64,000 nucleotides of DNA from Bufo bufo (Eukaryota > Chordata > Amphibia > Anura > Bufonidae): NCBI RefSeq assembly GCF_905171765.1, contig NC_053391.1, forward strand, positions 688,629,257 through 688,693,256, written 5' to 3'. This document shows positions 21,988 to 32,865 of this stretch, one piece after another. Each line of letters starts with the position of its first letter. Position 1 is the first letter of the stretch. The translations under genes were made by a program, and so were the position numbers. The notes under the pieces were generated by a model. It saw only the letters and a program-made list of their open reading frames with translations. It was not told the origin of the DNA and made no database searches.

Positions 21988-22923
21988 ATGGTGATTTTCA
22001 CATCTGCTCCTGGGAACGTTACCCTGATGTTTTTCAATACCAAAAAGGTTGATGATGTCACCCGAACTGTTTTTCTGACTATGGCCCTTTTGTGTTTCTC
22101 CTTCTTCTTCTACTTCATTGCCATTATGCTGAAGGTCTTCTTCACCACTCCTCACATGCAAGAGGACCCCCGATACGTCCTTTTTGTCCACATGCTCATC
22201 AATGACACATTGTATATTATCTTGGGAAATTTAATGGTAGTGCCTTTCATGTATTCGATATACATCCCAGTATCCATCTGTTTCATCATTACCAGCTTGG
22301 CAGGCTATTCCTTTCTAGTGACCCCATACAACCTGGCCCTCATGTCTCTAGAACGTTACATAGCCATATGTTTCCCACTGAGATACTTACAGTTCTGTAC
22401 ACCAAAGAAAGCTAAATATGCAATTGCTGTGGTCTGGGTCATAGGGTTGTCTCTAATTATTGCAAATTTGACTGTCGCAATCTACTCAGCAGAAAGAACC
22501 TCATATTCCCTTTATGTATTGTGCGACGGTTCAATGTTGATGATAAACCCCATACAAGATGTGGTCAGGACCTTCACCAATATCCTCAGCTTCACTGTAG
22601 TGGCCTTGATCATTGTATATACCTACATTAATGTCATGCTGGTTGCCAGGAGGATCGGTTCTAGTGGTTCCTCAGCCATTAAAGCTAGCACAACTGTGAT
22701 GCTCCATGCCTTCCAACTCGTATTATGTATGGTTGCCTTCATCTCCACCATAACCGAGACCTATATAAAGAATTACATGTATTACTTAATCCTTTCAAAT
22801 TATATTTTGTTTTTTTGTTTACCCAGATTGATCAGTCCATTCATCTATGGGGTAAGAGATGAAGCTTTTCAAAAACATATAAGAAAATATTGCACAATAA
22901 CTCTTGTATGTCGACCACAATGA
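21988..22923 (+). CDS. odorant receptor 131-2-like GPCR, copy A
   Basis: An intronless seven-transmembrane receptor of 311 residues from the ATG at 21988. The frame is open 13 codons further up, but that position is GTG here and ATG in copy B. Numbering from the upstream codon: an N-glycosylation site at N23; TM1 about 41-64; DPRYVLFVHMLIND leading into TM2 at about 73-86; TM3 Cys111; the E-R-Y form of the DRY motif in LMSLERYIAICFPLRY (131-146); extracellular loop Cys192; KASTTVMLHAF at TM6 (245-255); and SPFIYGVRD at the end of TM7. The DPRY and SLERYIAICFPLRY signatures fit the fish/frog odorant receptor 131-2-like group. It probably acts in sensory neuron cilia; the ligand is unknown. It differs from copy B at six residues plus the upstream start. 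Confidence 0.88.
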   Translation: MVIFTSAPGNVTLMFFNTKKVDDVTRTVFLTMALLCFSFFFYFIAIMLKVFFTTPHMQEDPRYVLFVHMLINDTLYIILGNLMVVPFMYSIYIPVSICFIITSLAGYSFLVTPYNLALMSLERYIAICFPLRYLQFCTPKKAKYAIAVVWVIGLSLIIANLTVAIYSAERTSYSLYVLCDGSMLMINPIQDVVRTFTNILSFTVVALIIVYTYINVMLVARRIGSSGSSAIKASTTVMLHAFQLVLCMVAFISTITETYIKNYMYYLILSNYILFFCLPRLISPFIYGVRDEAFQKHIRKYCTITLVCRPQ

Positions 22924-22945
22924 GGTTTGGAACAATTATCAATCC

Positions 22946-22951
22946 AATAAA
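22946..22951 (+). promoter_or_regulatory. polyadenylation signal, receptor A
   Basis: AATAAA lies 23 bp after the stop codon in aatccaataaagaac. The same signal is at the same distance in copy B, so the 3-prime UTR is predicted to be very short. Confidence 0.6.
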
Positions 22952-23477
22952 GAACTACATAAATGAATACGCTTGTCTACTTCTCATATAAATTGATGTC
23001 AGGTTGATAACATCAAGAAATCTCCATCAATAAAGATAGTGGAGGTGGCCATACCGGTGAGCTAAATGACTGTCAGCATTGCTTTTCAATCAGATGCCAC
23101 CTCTGATGGCAACAAAATGTTTGCCCTATTTGAGGGGCTCTGGTCATGTATGTGCTGGAAATGACAAGAAGAAATGTCCAGAAGCTACAACAGCTCAACC
23201 ATGAAGCATTGGTCTACCTGTTCATATGAGGGGAGTGTTGATCTCTGAAGAACAAAATGTGAATGTCCTTGGTGAAAGGACCTACTGCCAAAATCCAAGC
23301 TAATATAGCAAGGAGGTGCCAAAAGACTTTCATCTATCTCTACCTACTGTATAATACTGCAGCCTTACATCCAGATGAAGGGAAAAATATAGAAAAATAT
23401 GAATAATATGACTGCTTTTACACTAGAGACCTTCATAGAGTGACCGCTTTTACAGTAGAGACCTCCAGTGTGACTGC

Positions 23478-23478
<1 letters not shown>

Positions 23479-23552
<74 letters not shown>

Positions 23553-23640
23553 CATGATCTATCTATCTCATATCTATCGATCTCATATCTATCTATCTAC
23601 CTATCTCATATCTCCCTATCTATCTCATATCCATCTATAT
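23479..23640 (+). repeat. (TATC)n microsatellite, copy A
   Basis: About 18 pure tatc units followed by an interrupted tail (ctcatatctatc). The copy B counterpart at 48284-48475 carries a Tc1 insertion in its tail. Confidence 0.95.
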
Positions 23641-25390
23641 GTATATTTACATTTTGTTATGTTGCGGCCTTGTGCTAAAATTAAAAATTAAAAATCTAAA
23701 AAAACGTTTTTCGCCATCAATCTGCACTCAATATTGGGTGCAAAATGAAAAAGTGAAAATTATTGTTAATTTATTGGAAAGGGAAAACGAACATCTTGCT
23801 TTGACCTACAAGTTCAGGCTAAGAATGTGCAAATCAATTTCACAAAAATGCATCTCTCAAACAAAACTAAAGCTTTTGTGTTTAGTTTTGGGAGAAGCAA
23901 ATAAAATGGAAGGCAGCGACATTTTACAGTAAGAATTACTGTACCTCTAGGAAGGAAGAAGAAGGATGCTCACATGACACTGGGAGGAAGTGGGAGGGGA
24001 GAGCTTGCCCTAACTGGCTCACAGGCCGCCTGGATCAACCAATCAGGGGGGCAGCAGGCAGGGAGGTACTTGTGTAGTGCCCTTCAGTAGGGATACTTTG
24101 AATTCTGGATGTTTGTGGATATTTGGCCCTATTTCCCCATGCAAAGTCATCAACTACTTACTTATTTCACTTTAAAGGGTTAACTTGCACTGTTTAATAC
24201 TGTGTAACTGCATTTTATATGTATTTTGTAATATATGTTCTGTTCATTTGCACAGCACTATGGAAAGGGTTAATGAATACTGAGAGACTTTTGTGACTTT
24301 CTAGCTAATAATGAGAAGCTGGTAATTTTCTGCAGTTACCATAATGTTTAAAGAAGAGCATGTTTTGGAGGGAAAAAGCCAGACTTGTTTACCACCAAAA
24401 CCAGACAGACTGACCTTTGTTATTATGTCTGAAGATTTTTTTTTTGTCTGGAAAAACTGCTCTGTCATTGCCATTATCATGAAATTTCTAATGCAAGTCT
24501 ATGAGAGACGGAAAGTGTAACATTGTATTTGTTTGTGCTGAGTTTCTCCACTTCACCTCTCCCACTAGAAGGTTATAGTTCAGCATAAATTGTATATAAC
24601 AGTGCTCCAGACAAAAAAAAATGACCAGGAGCCATTGGCTCCTAAACTAAAAAATTTAGGAGCCAAATTACATTTTTTAGTCGCCAAATTTAAAATGCAT
24701 ATAATTTAAAAAAAAGGACTTTAAGAAGATGAGACGCAGGTGCACTACATATAGGAGAAAACAGCACCACATGCCTCTCACATCCAGGGACATCTTCTGG
24801 GGGACAAGGTGACTAAAAATGGCGAATTGCGTGGTTTAGAGTTTTTTTTTCTGTTACTGCCTTCACCGAGCGGAAATATTTTTTTATATTTTAATAGCTC
24901 ACACTTTTTGGGACGTGGCGATATGTAATAGGTTTATTCTTTATTGTTTGTAAATTTTATATGTAAAACTGGGAAGGGGGCCATTTAAACTTTTAGTATT
25001 TTGGTGTTTTTTTTTACTTTTTATTAAATAACCATTTCTTCCCTTAGGGACTAGAACCTGGATCTTTTCTTCCCTTGTGCTACTCACCCTGATAGAGCTC
25101 TATCAGGGTGAATAGGACCTCACACATCTCCCTGCTGCCCTGGGCTCTGTGCACACAGCAGCAGGGAGCTGAACATGGCAGCCAGGGCTTCAGTAGCGTC
25201 CTGGCTGCCATGGTAACGATCTGAGCCCCAGCAGTGTAATCTGCCACTGCCACCAATAAAGGGGATGGGACCCTGTGGCCACCATATAACAATGGGGGGG
25301 GGCGGGGGAGGACGACTTCTGGCCAGTGATAATGGGGGGGGGGGAGAGGCTTTGGGAGAGCGCACTGCGCCACCAATGAATGTTTAAAAA

Positions 25391-25846
25391 AGGGCCTTTC
25401 GTGGGTCCAAAGAATATGAACTAAGTAGCAGGCTGCATAGAGCGGCGCCCAGGGATCTAAGTGCACTTACTATTATTCCTGGGCGCCGCTCCGTTCGTCC
25501 GCTGTGACCCCCGGTATTTTCAGCATTCAGAGGGAGGAGGAGGAGACGCCAGTGTCTCTCCTTCTCCCTGACAGCAGCGCTGTCCAATCAGAGCTCAGAG
25601 CCAGGGAGAAAAAAACCTCCCTGGCTCTGAGCTCTGCGCTGTGATTGGACAGCGCTGCTGTCAGGGAGAAGGAGAGACACTGGCGTCTCCTCCTCCTCCT
25701 CCTCCCTCTGAATGCTGAAAATACCGGGGGCCACAGCGGACGAACGGAGCGGCGCCCAGGAATAATAGTAAGTGCACTTAGATCCCTGGGCGCCGCTCTA
25801 TGCAGCCTGCTACTTAGTTCATATTCTTTGGACCCATGAAAGGTCC
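25391..25846. repeat. long hairpin (foldback MITE), ~215-230-bp arms
   Basis: The left arm (25391-25607) and right arm (25618-25846) are near-perfect reverse complements around a 10-base A-rich loop. The arms differ mainly by extra ctc triplets on the right. The outer ends are agggcctttcgtgggtcc and its near complement. The matching open frames on both strands (MDSAAVREKERHWRLLLL) are a by-product of the symmetry. It is probably a separate MITE nested in the larger insertion. Confidence 0.9.
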
Positions 25847-25864
25847 TCTTTGACTCATTTATAC

Positions 25865-26003
25865 AAGTGTCGGCAGCGGTATCACAGACCCGGCCTCAAT
25901 AACAGGGCATGCGATCTGGGGCACCTGAGGGGTTAATGGCCGCGGATCGCATGCCCTGTTATAGAGGCCGGGTGCCGGGTCTGTGATACCGCTGCCGACA
26001 CTT
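25865..26003. repeat. second hairpin, ~55-bp arms
   Basis: Aagtgtcggcagcggtatca near 25865 pairs with its complement ending at 26003, and the inner arms include ataacagggcatgcgatc and gatcgcatgccctgttat. The loop is about 30 bases. Confidence 0.9.
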
Positions 26004-26867
26004 ATGTTTTACATTCATTGGTGGCGCAGTGGCGACAGCTCCTCCCCTGCTATATCCCCATTGGTGGCGCAGTAGCGATAGCTCCTTCCCTCCTCCTCCC
26101 TGCTATATCCCCATTGGTGGTAGTGGCGGCCGCGTCACAGTGGAGAGGGAGGGACTCCTTCCTTCTCCACTGTGCCGTGTGCTAGTGAAGAGAACTTAGG
26201 CTGCGCAGGATCGCGGCGGTACCGTCGCAAATGGCGACAAGACTAAAAAGTCTTGTCGCCATCTGCAAATTTTGAGGCGCATTGGCGACCGTTTTGGTCG
26301 CCATCTGGAGCCCTGGAGAGCCTTTAGTGTTCTGCAGTTAGGGAACTGCGCTTAGAAGAAGAGACTCTACCAGACTACATGAGTAACAAGAAGAAGATGC
26401 TGAGATGGAGACACTCCGCCACAGACACTGGGTCTCCAGCCTTCGACAAGGTACAATCCTTGAGAGAGAGCGAGAGAGAGAGCTAGCTCAGGCCTTTCCT
26501 CAGCATCAAACCCTTCTTCTGTCCAGCAGGATACTGGAGAAGGCGGCCCTATGCCTCGCCTGTATTGTTTTCCACTTGAATTCCTCCAATAAAGAAGCAC
26601 ACTGGTTACTGCAGACCCTGCCTCTCTCAACTTAATTCCCATTGGGATGCACCACGCCTTACCATCCCTTCTAGAGAGCAATAACACATGATGACACCAC
26701 AACATTGACTGGGGGACCCAGTATAGCGTTGGGGCCACCCAAAACCCGGGCATTGCAATTTGGCATCACAAGCAGGATTACAGTCGAGCGCCAGCAGGGC
26801 AAGTAATTGTGGATTAAGCCACAGCCTGCATCCGAGGTAAACCAGCCCCATGTCTGTTTAACCCCCT

Positions 26868-27062
26868 TCCCTGTAAGTTTGCTGTCCACTAAAATTCCTA
26901 AGTCCTTTTCCATGTCAGTGTTGCCAAGTGTTTTACCATTTAGTATGTACGGGTGACTTGCATTATTCCTTCCCATGTGCATAACCTTACATTTGTCAGT
27001 TTTAAACCTCATCTGCCCCTTATCTGCCCAAGCCTCCAGTCTATCCATATCCATCTGCAGCA
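26868..27062 (-). pseudogene. LINE reverse transcriptase C-terminal fragment, copy A
   Basis: On the minus strand: LEAWADKGQMRFKTDKCKVM, MGRNN, and MEKDLGILVDSKL. This is the segment after the RT palm in CR1/jockey-like LINEs, where NxxKCKVMHxG and EKDLGVxVD are typical. The fragment is 5-prime truncated by the (TA)n and Tc1-3 region and loses homology within 70 residues. The same fragment exists in copy B, so it predates the duplication. Confidence 0.75.
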
Positions 27063-27078
27063 GTATACTGTCCTCTGT

Positions 27079-27114
<36 letters not shown>
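27079..27114 (+). repeat. (TA)n microsatellite at Tc1-3 insertion site
   Basis: About 18 TA dinucleotides directly precede the left end of Tc1-3. Such a tract is a natural target for a TA-specific transposase. Confidence 0.9.
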
Positions 27115-27117
<3 letters not shown>

Positions 27118-28728
27118 TGGGGGAAATAATTATTTGACCCCTCACTGATTTTGTAAGTTTGTCCAATGACAAAGAAATGAAAAGTCTCAGAACAGTATCA
27201 TTTCAATGGTAGGTTTATTGTAACAGTGGCAGATAGCACATCAAAAGGAAAATCGAAAAAATAACTTTAAATAAAAGATAGCAACTGATTTGCATTTCAT
27301 TGAGTGAAATAAGTATTTGAACCCTCTAACAAAAAAATACTTAATACTTGGTGGAAAAACCCTTGTTTGCAAGCACAGAGGTCAAACGTTTCTTGTAATT
27401 GATGACCAAGTTTGCGCACATTTTAGGAGGAATGTTGGTCCACTCCTCTTTGCAGATCATCTCTAAATCCCTAAGGTTTCGAGGCTGTCTCTGTGCAACT
27501 CTGAGCTTGAGCTCCCTCCATAGGTTTTCGATTGGATTAAGGTCCGGAGACTGACTAGGCCACTCCATGACCTTAATGTGCTTCTTCTTGAGCCACTCCT
27601 TTGTTGCCTTTGCTGTATGTTTTGGGTCATTGTCGTGCTGGAACACCCATCCACGACCCATTTTCAGTTTCCTGGCAGAGGGAAGGAGGTTGTCGCTCAG
27701 GATTTCACGATACATGGCTCCGTCCATTTTCCCGTTTCTGCGAATAAGTTGTCCTGTGCCCTTAGCAGAAAAACACCCCCAAAGCAAAATGTTTCCACCC
27801 CCATGCTTGACGGTGGGGACGGTGTTTTGGGGGTCATAGGCAGCATTTTTCTTCCTCCAAACACAGCGAGTTGAGTTAATGCCAAAGAGCTCTATTTTGG
27901 TCTCATCAGACCACAGCACCTTCTCCCAGTCACTCTCTGAATCATTCAGGTGTTCATTGGCAAACTTCAGACGGGCCTGCACATGTGCCTTCCTGAGCAG
28001 GGGGACCTTGCGAGCCCTGCAGGATTTTAATCCATTGCGGTGTAATGTGTTTCCAATGGTTTTCTTGGTGACTGTGGTCCCTGCTAATTTGAGGTCATTA
28101 ACTAACTCCTCCCGTGTAGTTCTAGGATGCTTTTTCACCTTTCTCAGAACCATTGACACCCCACGAGGTGAGATCTTGCGTGGAGCCCCAGAGCGAGGTC
28201 GATTGATGGTCATTTTGTGCTCCTTCCATTTTCGAACAATCGCACCAACAGTTGTCACCTTCTCTCCCAGCTTCTTGCTAATGGTTTTGTAGCCCATTCC
28301 AGCCTTGTGCAGGTCTACAATTTTGTCTCTGACATCCTTGGACAGCTCTTTGGTCTTTCCCATGTTGGAGAGTTTGGAGTCTGCTTGATTGATTGATTCT
28401 GTGGACAGGTGTCTTTTATACAGGTGACTAGTTAAGACAGGTGTCCTTAATGAGGGTGACTAATTGAGTAGAAGTGTCTAACCACTCTGTGGGAGCCAGA
28501 ACTCTTAATGGTTGGTAGGGGTTCAAATACTTATTTCACTCAATGAAATGCAAATCAGTTGCTATCTTTTATTTAAAGTTATTTTTTCGATTTTCCTTTT
28601 GATGTGCTATCTGCCACTGTTACAATAAACCTACCATTGAAATGATACTGTTCTGAGACTTTTCATTTCTTTGTCATTGGACAAACTTACAAAATCAGTG
28701 AGGGGTCAAATAATTATTTCCCCCACTG
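27115..28728 (-). mobile_element. Tc1-3, complete Tc1 element with ~210-bp identical TIRs
   Basis: The left end, cagtgggggaaataattatt, and its exact complement at the right bound a 1614-bp element flanked by TA. The inverted repeats run about 210 bp (27115-27324 and 28519-28728), and I found no mismatch on reading them against each other. It is absent from copy B. With an unbroken transposase this is the best candidate in the window for a recently mobile element. It resembles the DD34E group with long terminal repeats described as ZB; that assignment is from memory of the group's features. Confidence 0.95.
27341..28363 (-). CDS. Tc1-3 transposase, intact, DD34E
   Basis: 340 residues from an ATG at 28363 ([20 protein letters not shown]). 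The paired-like DNA-binding domain has its first helix-turn-helix at about 8-50 ([20 protein letters not shown]). The GRPR-like linker is RPRSGAPRK (55-63), and the second HTH runs to about 115. The DDE domain has D153 ([13 protein letters not shown]), a Gly-rich stretch [13 protein letters not shown] (187-199), D244 ([13 protein letters not shown]) and E279 ([12 protein letters not shown]), with 34 residues between the last two. All features of an active Tc1 transposase are visible and there is no stop or shift. Confidence 0.94.
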   Translation of the reverse strand: MGKTKELSKDVRDKIVDLHKAGMGYKTISKKLGEKVTTVGAIVRKWKEHKMTINRPRSGAPRKISPRGVSMVLRKVKKHPRTTREELVNDLKLAGTTVTKKTIGNTLHRNGLKSCRARKVPLLRKAHVQARLKFANEHLNDSESDWEKVLWSDETKIELFGINSTRCVWRKKNAAYDPQNTVPTVKHGGGNILLWGCFSAKGTGQLIRRNGKMDGAMYREILSDNLLPSARKLKMGRGWVFQHDNDPKHTAKATKEWLKKKHIKVMEWPSQSPDLNPIENLWRELKLRVAQRQPRNLRDLEMICKEEWTNIPPKMCANLVINYKKRLTSVLANKGFSTKY

Positions 28729-28875
28729 TATACTGTATACTGTCCTCTGTAGTATATATATATATATACAGTATACTGTCCTCTGTAGTATATATATACA
28801 GTATACTGTAGTATATATGCACTATACTGCCCCCTGTAGTGTATATACAGTATATATATATATATATATACAGTA
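28729..28875 (+). repeat. tatactgtcctctgtag / (TA)n simple repeat
   Basis: Repeated tatactgtcctctgtag units alternate with TA runs directly after Tc1-3. One such unit (gtatactgtcctctgt) exists at the matching point of copy B, so this block expanded in copy A. Confidence 0.85.
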
Positions 28876-29499
28876 GCAAAAACAAACATAATGCAACAGC
28901 ATTCTGCAAACAGAAATAATGAAGTAAATACAATAGTGCAATACTCACTATAGAAAATGTACTGAGACTAATGCAACATCATTAATGTAAGATTCTTGGC
29001 AAATACATTTAGTACAAAATCATTTGTGGCTGTCCACAAATGACAAGATGATCTCTTTAGGACAGGAACCTACAGTACACTAAAAGCTACCTCCTCCATT
29101 AAAATTCAGGGAATGCATGCCAAGCCCACTCTATACCTCTCCTGGTGCCAAATGGCCTCCAGTAACTGCAGGGAGAGCCGGCTACAGCTTTATACTTGCA
29201 CTAATTAAAATCAGCCTATGGGGCAGACAGGTTAGTTAGGAGTACACGACCAATGGAGTCCGCCACACCTCCAATTAGACAGACATCATATAGGACATGA
29301 CAATCTCTTTCTAACAAAGCTAGATCCAGCCCCGTACCTCACATGGGTCCAGATATATCCCCATTCATTGCTCTGCTGGATTTATATCAAGCTTGCAGTT
29401 CTGGGGGGATCCTTTCTGCTGCAACTCAGAGGGAGTGTCTTTTCTGTGTCATTGTGCTCTAACTAGTGTAGGGACAGGACCCTGCTGCGGGCAGGGAGA

Positions 29500-29691
29500 A
29501 TGTCTGGATGCTAATTCTGTGGGTGACCTATAGCCATTTTTTCTTGGTGCAATACACCTCCTTTGTACCCGTGACGCAGAAATACAATACTTAATCTGGC
29601 TGTTAATTCTATCGGTGACTGGCCTGGAAGCGCAGAGTTGGCACCGGCAGCCCCTTGCACATCAGCCAAGCAGTCTGAGCCCCAAGTCATG
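29500..29691 (+). pseudogene. hAT remnant, N-terminal coding fragment, part 1 (copy A)
   Basis: The stretch from gttggcacc to ccaagcagtctgagccccaa (about 29636-29685) matches the hAT-1 N-terminal region at 1383-1460. It is interrupted exactly at 29691 by a solo LTR; the other half continues at 30740. The copy B counterpart (55390-55660) lacks the LTR. Confidence 0.8.
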
Positions 29692-30739
29692 TGTAACATC
29701 CCAGAGTATGTCACTAAAACTTTGTCACCCAGCTTCATGATGTTAAAGTGTAGATGTGTTGTCACCTTGTGTAACCTGACATTGCATTTATATTGTAAGC
29801 CATTTCTATGTCTGTATTGAATGTATTTGCTGTAATTCCAAATGTACACCAGCAGGTGGCAGCAATATATAGACAGAATAAAGCCAGTTAGTATATCTAG
29901 ACTGGAATAGACCATTCCAGGCTAGCTTCCCCCTATCTGAGGAGGAGTGGAATGTTCCCACATCCTACTTCAGAGGGAGGATAGAAAGTTCTAGCAGTGT
30001 ACCAGCCACCCCCTGTTGGGGCATGCTATGTAAATAGGAGCTCCTAGAAACAGGGATCCAAGCCTCTGCTGAGGCCCAAGATCAACTTTCACAGCCTGAG
30101 TCCCTTACCTCAGCTGGATGACCAAGGAAGCAGCCAACTTCAGAACTATCAGATCTCCAGGACGCCACCATTATTCCCTGCGAGCAGTCCTGTAAGTAAC
30201 AGATTCCAAAATACAAGGAGAAGATAAGTACCTCCATAGCTAGTCAGGCCCAAACCAAGCAGAACATAGACAGAGCAGAAGACAGATACCTGCCAGATTC
30301 TTAAAGGCGTATGTACCAGATGCAGAATATATATATAATTCCTGTCACATATTGCCAAAACCTGCTGGAATCCTAGACTACTATTGTAAATTGTATGGAT
30401 CTAAAGCTGCATCTAATAACATCAAGTAAAGACAAGTTGGACCCTATTTTCTGTGTGGAATTCCATCATTCCTCCATTACTCCTATTTACAGCACTCTCA
30501 ATTTGTTGCATGTGAGCCAGGATACAGGAGTCCAGCCGTACTACAGGTAGGAGACACCGTTGACACAATACCGAGACAATCTCCCCCTCTGGCATTCCTA
30601 ACCTAGTACGTGTGTTCATACCATCTTAAAGGGCCCTTTTACAGTACCTGTGCAAGCTGCAACTGGCATCACAAACCTATCCACATATACTGACCCACTA
30701 CATAGCATGCCCACTGACCCAGTGTCCCTGCTCATTGCA
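29692..30739. mobile_element. solo LTR-like insertion, 4-bp target duplication CATG
   Basis: The 1048-bp insert begins TGTAACATCC and ends CTCATTGCA, so it has LTR-type TG...CA ends. CATG flanks both sides (29688-29691 and 30740-30743), and removing the insert restores the hAT frame agtcatgcagcagtc seen in copy B. An AATAAA lies at 29877. There is no coding sequence, so it is most simply a solo LTR left by recombination. The family is not identified. Confidence 0.72.
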
Positions 30740-30860
30740 CATGCAGCAGTCACTTGTGCTTTTTGATGACTCTGCTAGCGGGGTTTTCTTGGGCCATCCA
30801 CCTAGTGCTGTCGCAGAAGTGGAAGAGATTGAGTGCACCGATGCTCAACCATCAGGATAA
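30740..30860 (+). pseudogene. hAT remnant, N-terminal coding fragment, part 2 (copy A)
   Basis: It matches hAT-1 from about 1464 to 1580 (gactctgctagc, gggccatccacctag, gattgagtgcaccgatgc). It is the continuation of the fragment ending at 29691. Homology to copy B ends at 30776, so the duplication boundary falls inside this hAT remnant. Confidence 0.8.
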
Positions 30861-30892
30861 GGATGACTCCCCATTCACACCTAAGACCCTGT

Positions 30893-31155
30893 AACACTAA
30901 TGAGTCACATGACACCGGGAGGGAAAATGGCTAATGGGGCACAATTTGGCCATTTTACTTAGGGGTGTACTCACTATTGTTGCCAGCTGTTTAGACATTA
31001 ATGGCTGTGTGTTGAGTTATTTTGAGGACACGCCCAATTTACACTGACCACTTTACAGTGTATCAAAGTGTCAGATCTTCAGTGTTGTCCCATGAAAAGA
31101 TATAATAAAATAATTAGAATAATGTGAGGGCTGGACTCACTTTTGTGAGATACTG
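30893..31155. mobile_element. Tc1-like terminal remnant
   Basis: The right end ...cttttgtgagatactg is followed by TA (31156-57), and the interior has ggggtgtactcac and a complementary ggactcacttttgtgag. This fits the terminal part of a further Tc1 family. There is no transposase. Confidence 0.55.
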
Positions 31156-31178
31156 TATAAACATGGAACCAACACAGA

Positions 31179-31454
31179 CAGTGGCGTACATAGAGAAGTA
31201 AGGGCCCCATAGCAAGGATCCAAACCAGGCCCCCCACACAGGACAGAAGGGTTTCTGCCTAAACCCTTTTCAGTGACCCATGGGCCATTTTTCCACTGCC
31301 TCATTTACTAAAAGTTGTTCATTTACAGTGTAGAGTCCTGACTAAGTTTTCACCCCCAGTAAAAGAGGAGATAATCCCAAATAAGACTGGGCCGCCTCTT
31401 TCCCTGGGGCACATAGCAGTCGCATGGTCTTCCGCTATGGTAGTTATGTCCCTG
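31179..31454. mobile_element. hAT-type MITE with perfect 8-bp target duplication
   Basis: The ends are cagtggcgtac and ...gtagttatgtccctg (complement cagggacataac). Both sides are flanked by aacacaga (31171-31178, 31455-31462). The 8-bp duplication and CAGTGGCGTA-type terminus are characteristic of hAT MITEs. The 276-bp interior is noncoding. Confidence 0.85.
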
Positions 31455-31462
31455 AACACAGA

Positions 31463-32362
31463 TGCCTTCAGCTGAAAGTGTTCCTGATACCGAAAGGTAG
31501 TCAAAATTGTCATATTACCAGACTATACTCTGTACACAGCTTGCTGCAGCTTTCGCTGAGCAGACATCTGCCACCCTTGTCTCCCCCCACGGAGTCACCA
31601 ACCTTTCACTGTCTCTGCTACAACAAGTAGCAGAAACCTCAACAGCACCAGCAGCAGGTAATTCAGTTTGATGAACATGATGGAAACGTTTCTGCAAGTG
31701 CCGTGCCAAACTGTGCACATCAGCAAATGGATACTGACCGTCTGAATAATCAGGTTGAGTACTGCTTGTACTGTGTACTTTCTCCAGCACATACTCCGGT
31801 CCCTCTATCCCATGGACTTGTCACAGTAAGGAAAAGTGAAGCCCTGAACCCACACCACTCTTCCTGCTTGCACGATTCTCCTAAACGACGGCCCACAACT
31901 GGATGAAAGTCCCTTCCTGACTCCCTTCCTGCTGGGACCTATGAGGGAAAATACTAAGGAGAAAATAATAAAAATAGTGGCAGACAGGCAGCCAGAAGTG
32001 AATCATGAGACCAGGGGACAATGAACAAACAAACTGGGTCAAAACCAAGAGGGTGCAACAGAGCCAAACCAGAAGACACAAAGAGATACGATACCAGGCC
32101 GAGTCAAACACCAAGAGTAAAGTCAAAGTCCAAATTGCAAAACAGAAGGAAGGTCAAAGTCCAGGCAAAAGTCAAAACCAACTGGTACAAGGAAACGCAA
32201 AGCCGCCAATCAAGGCAAGTTTAGAAAGACAGTCTGAGGTCCAGGTCCAGAAGTGAAGACAAACATGCTAGTGAAGCACAGAAAACCAAATCACAGGCAA
32301 CTTGCCTGTTTAAATAGGTTGCACTCTTAGTCACATGGGAAACCAGGAGTCCCATGTCTTGT
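31463..32362. other. noncoding, repeat-like, unassigned
   Basis: From about 32000 to 32290 the text repeats caaagtcc / aaaaccaa / gtcaaa words like an old dispersed repeat. No conserved protein motif was found in any frame. Confidence 0.5.
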
Positions 32363-32370
32363 GTGGCGTC

Positions 32371-32857
32371 TAGAGATGAGCCAATTTTCTCAAAAGTTTG
32401 ATTCGGCTGATTCGCCAAATTTTACAAAAACATTTGTTTCATGACGAATTACTTCATGTCATTGCATGAATTACTTCATGCAATGACAGGGAGTTGTGAT
32501 AGCACCGCCCACCGTCATTGTACCCCTAAGATGAAATTAACATTAAAAAAAATTAAATCAAACTTACTGTGTCCATTTGCTCACGAAGGGCCGGCCGCCA
32601 CCATCTTGCTTGAAGATCTGGTGCGAAATCTCAATAGGAGCACTGGATTTCGGCTGAGATCTTCAATTAAGATGGTGGCTGGTGGACCATCGCAAGCAAA
32701 TGGAGGAGGTAAGAATGAATTTTTTTGTTTTATAATATTTCAGGTTAAATCGATTCGCTAACACGAAGCACGAGGAAATTCGGCTTTGCGGCGAATCAAA
32801 TTTATCCTGAAATTCGGATTGAATTCCACTTTGTTGGATTTGATTCGCTCATCTCTA
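32371..32857. mobile_element. hAT-type MITE, degraded 8-bp target duplication
   Basis: The ends are tagagatgagc and gctcatctcta. The flanking octamers gtggcgtc (32363-32370) and gtgaggtc (32858-32865) match at six of eight positions. The interior has an inverted pair, ccatcttgcttgaagatct and agatcttcaattaagatgg, and gattcg-type words. The terminus is close to that of hAT-2 (tagagatgtc), so hAT-2-like transposases may have mobilised it. Confidence 0.8.
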
Positions 32858-32865
32858 GTGAGGTC

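Larger units (their letters stand above)
24600..26315. mobile_element. copy-A-specific hairpin-rich insertion with short inverted ends
   Basis: The left end is cagtgctccaga; the right end ...ctggagccctg has reverse complement cagggctccag. Copy B reads straight through (gtatctaaggagagcc near 53980). No target duplication is visible when the flanks are compared with copy B, which is odd for a transposon. The interior has no transposase but contains two large palindromes (25391-25846, 25865-26003) and short inverted repeats near the ends (tggcgacc / ggtcgcca). It is a non-autonomous DNA element of unknown class, probably composite. Confidence 0.7.
20562..30776 (+). repeat. segmental duplication copy A (receptor A and flanks)
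   Basis: Homology to 45373-55637 starts at tataattagatattgcgc and ends in a hAT remnant at gatgactctgct. Across shared parts the copies differ by scattered substitutions and a few small indels. Copy A alone has insertions at 24600-26315, 27115-28728 and 29692-30739. The receptor frames are offset by exactly 24805 bp with no indel between their ends. Confidence 0.95.

Noticed and set aside
25384..25839. Two identical open frames on opposite strands (MDSAAVREKERHW...)
   Set aside because: They are mirror images created by the foldback arms, with no protein motif.
26367..26753. 128-residue minus-strand frame conserved in both duplication copies (also 54037-54426)
   Set aside because: Conservation is explained by the recent duplication; there are frame-disturbing differences and no domain.
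31512..31790. Possible hAT or gag fragment on the minus strand
   Set aside because: One stretch (HSLARHLQKRFHH) looked suggestive but no domain order could be supported.
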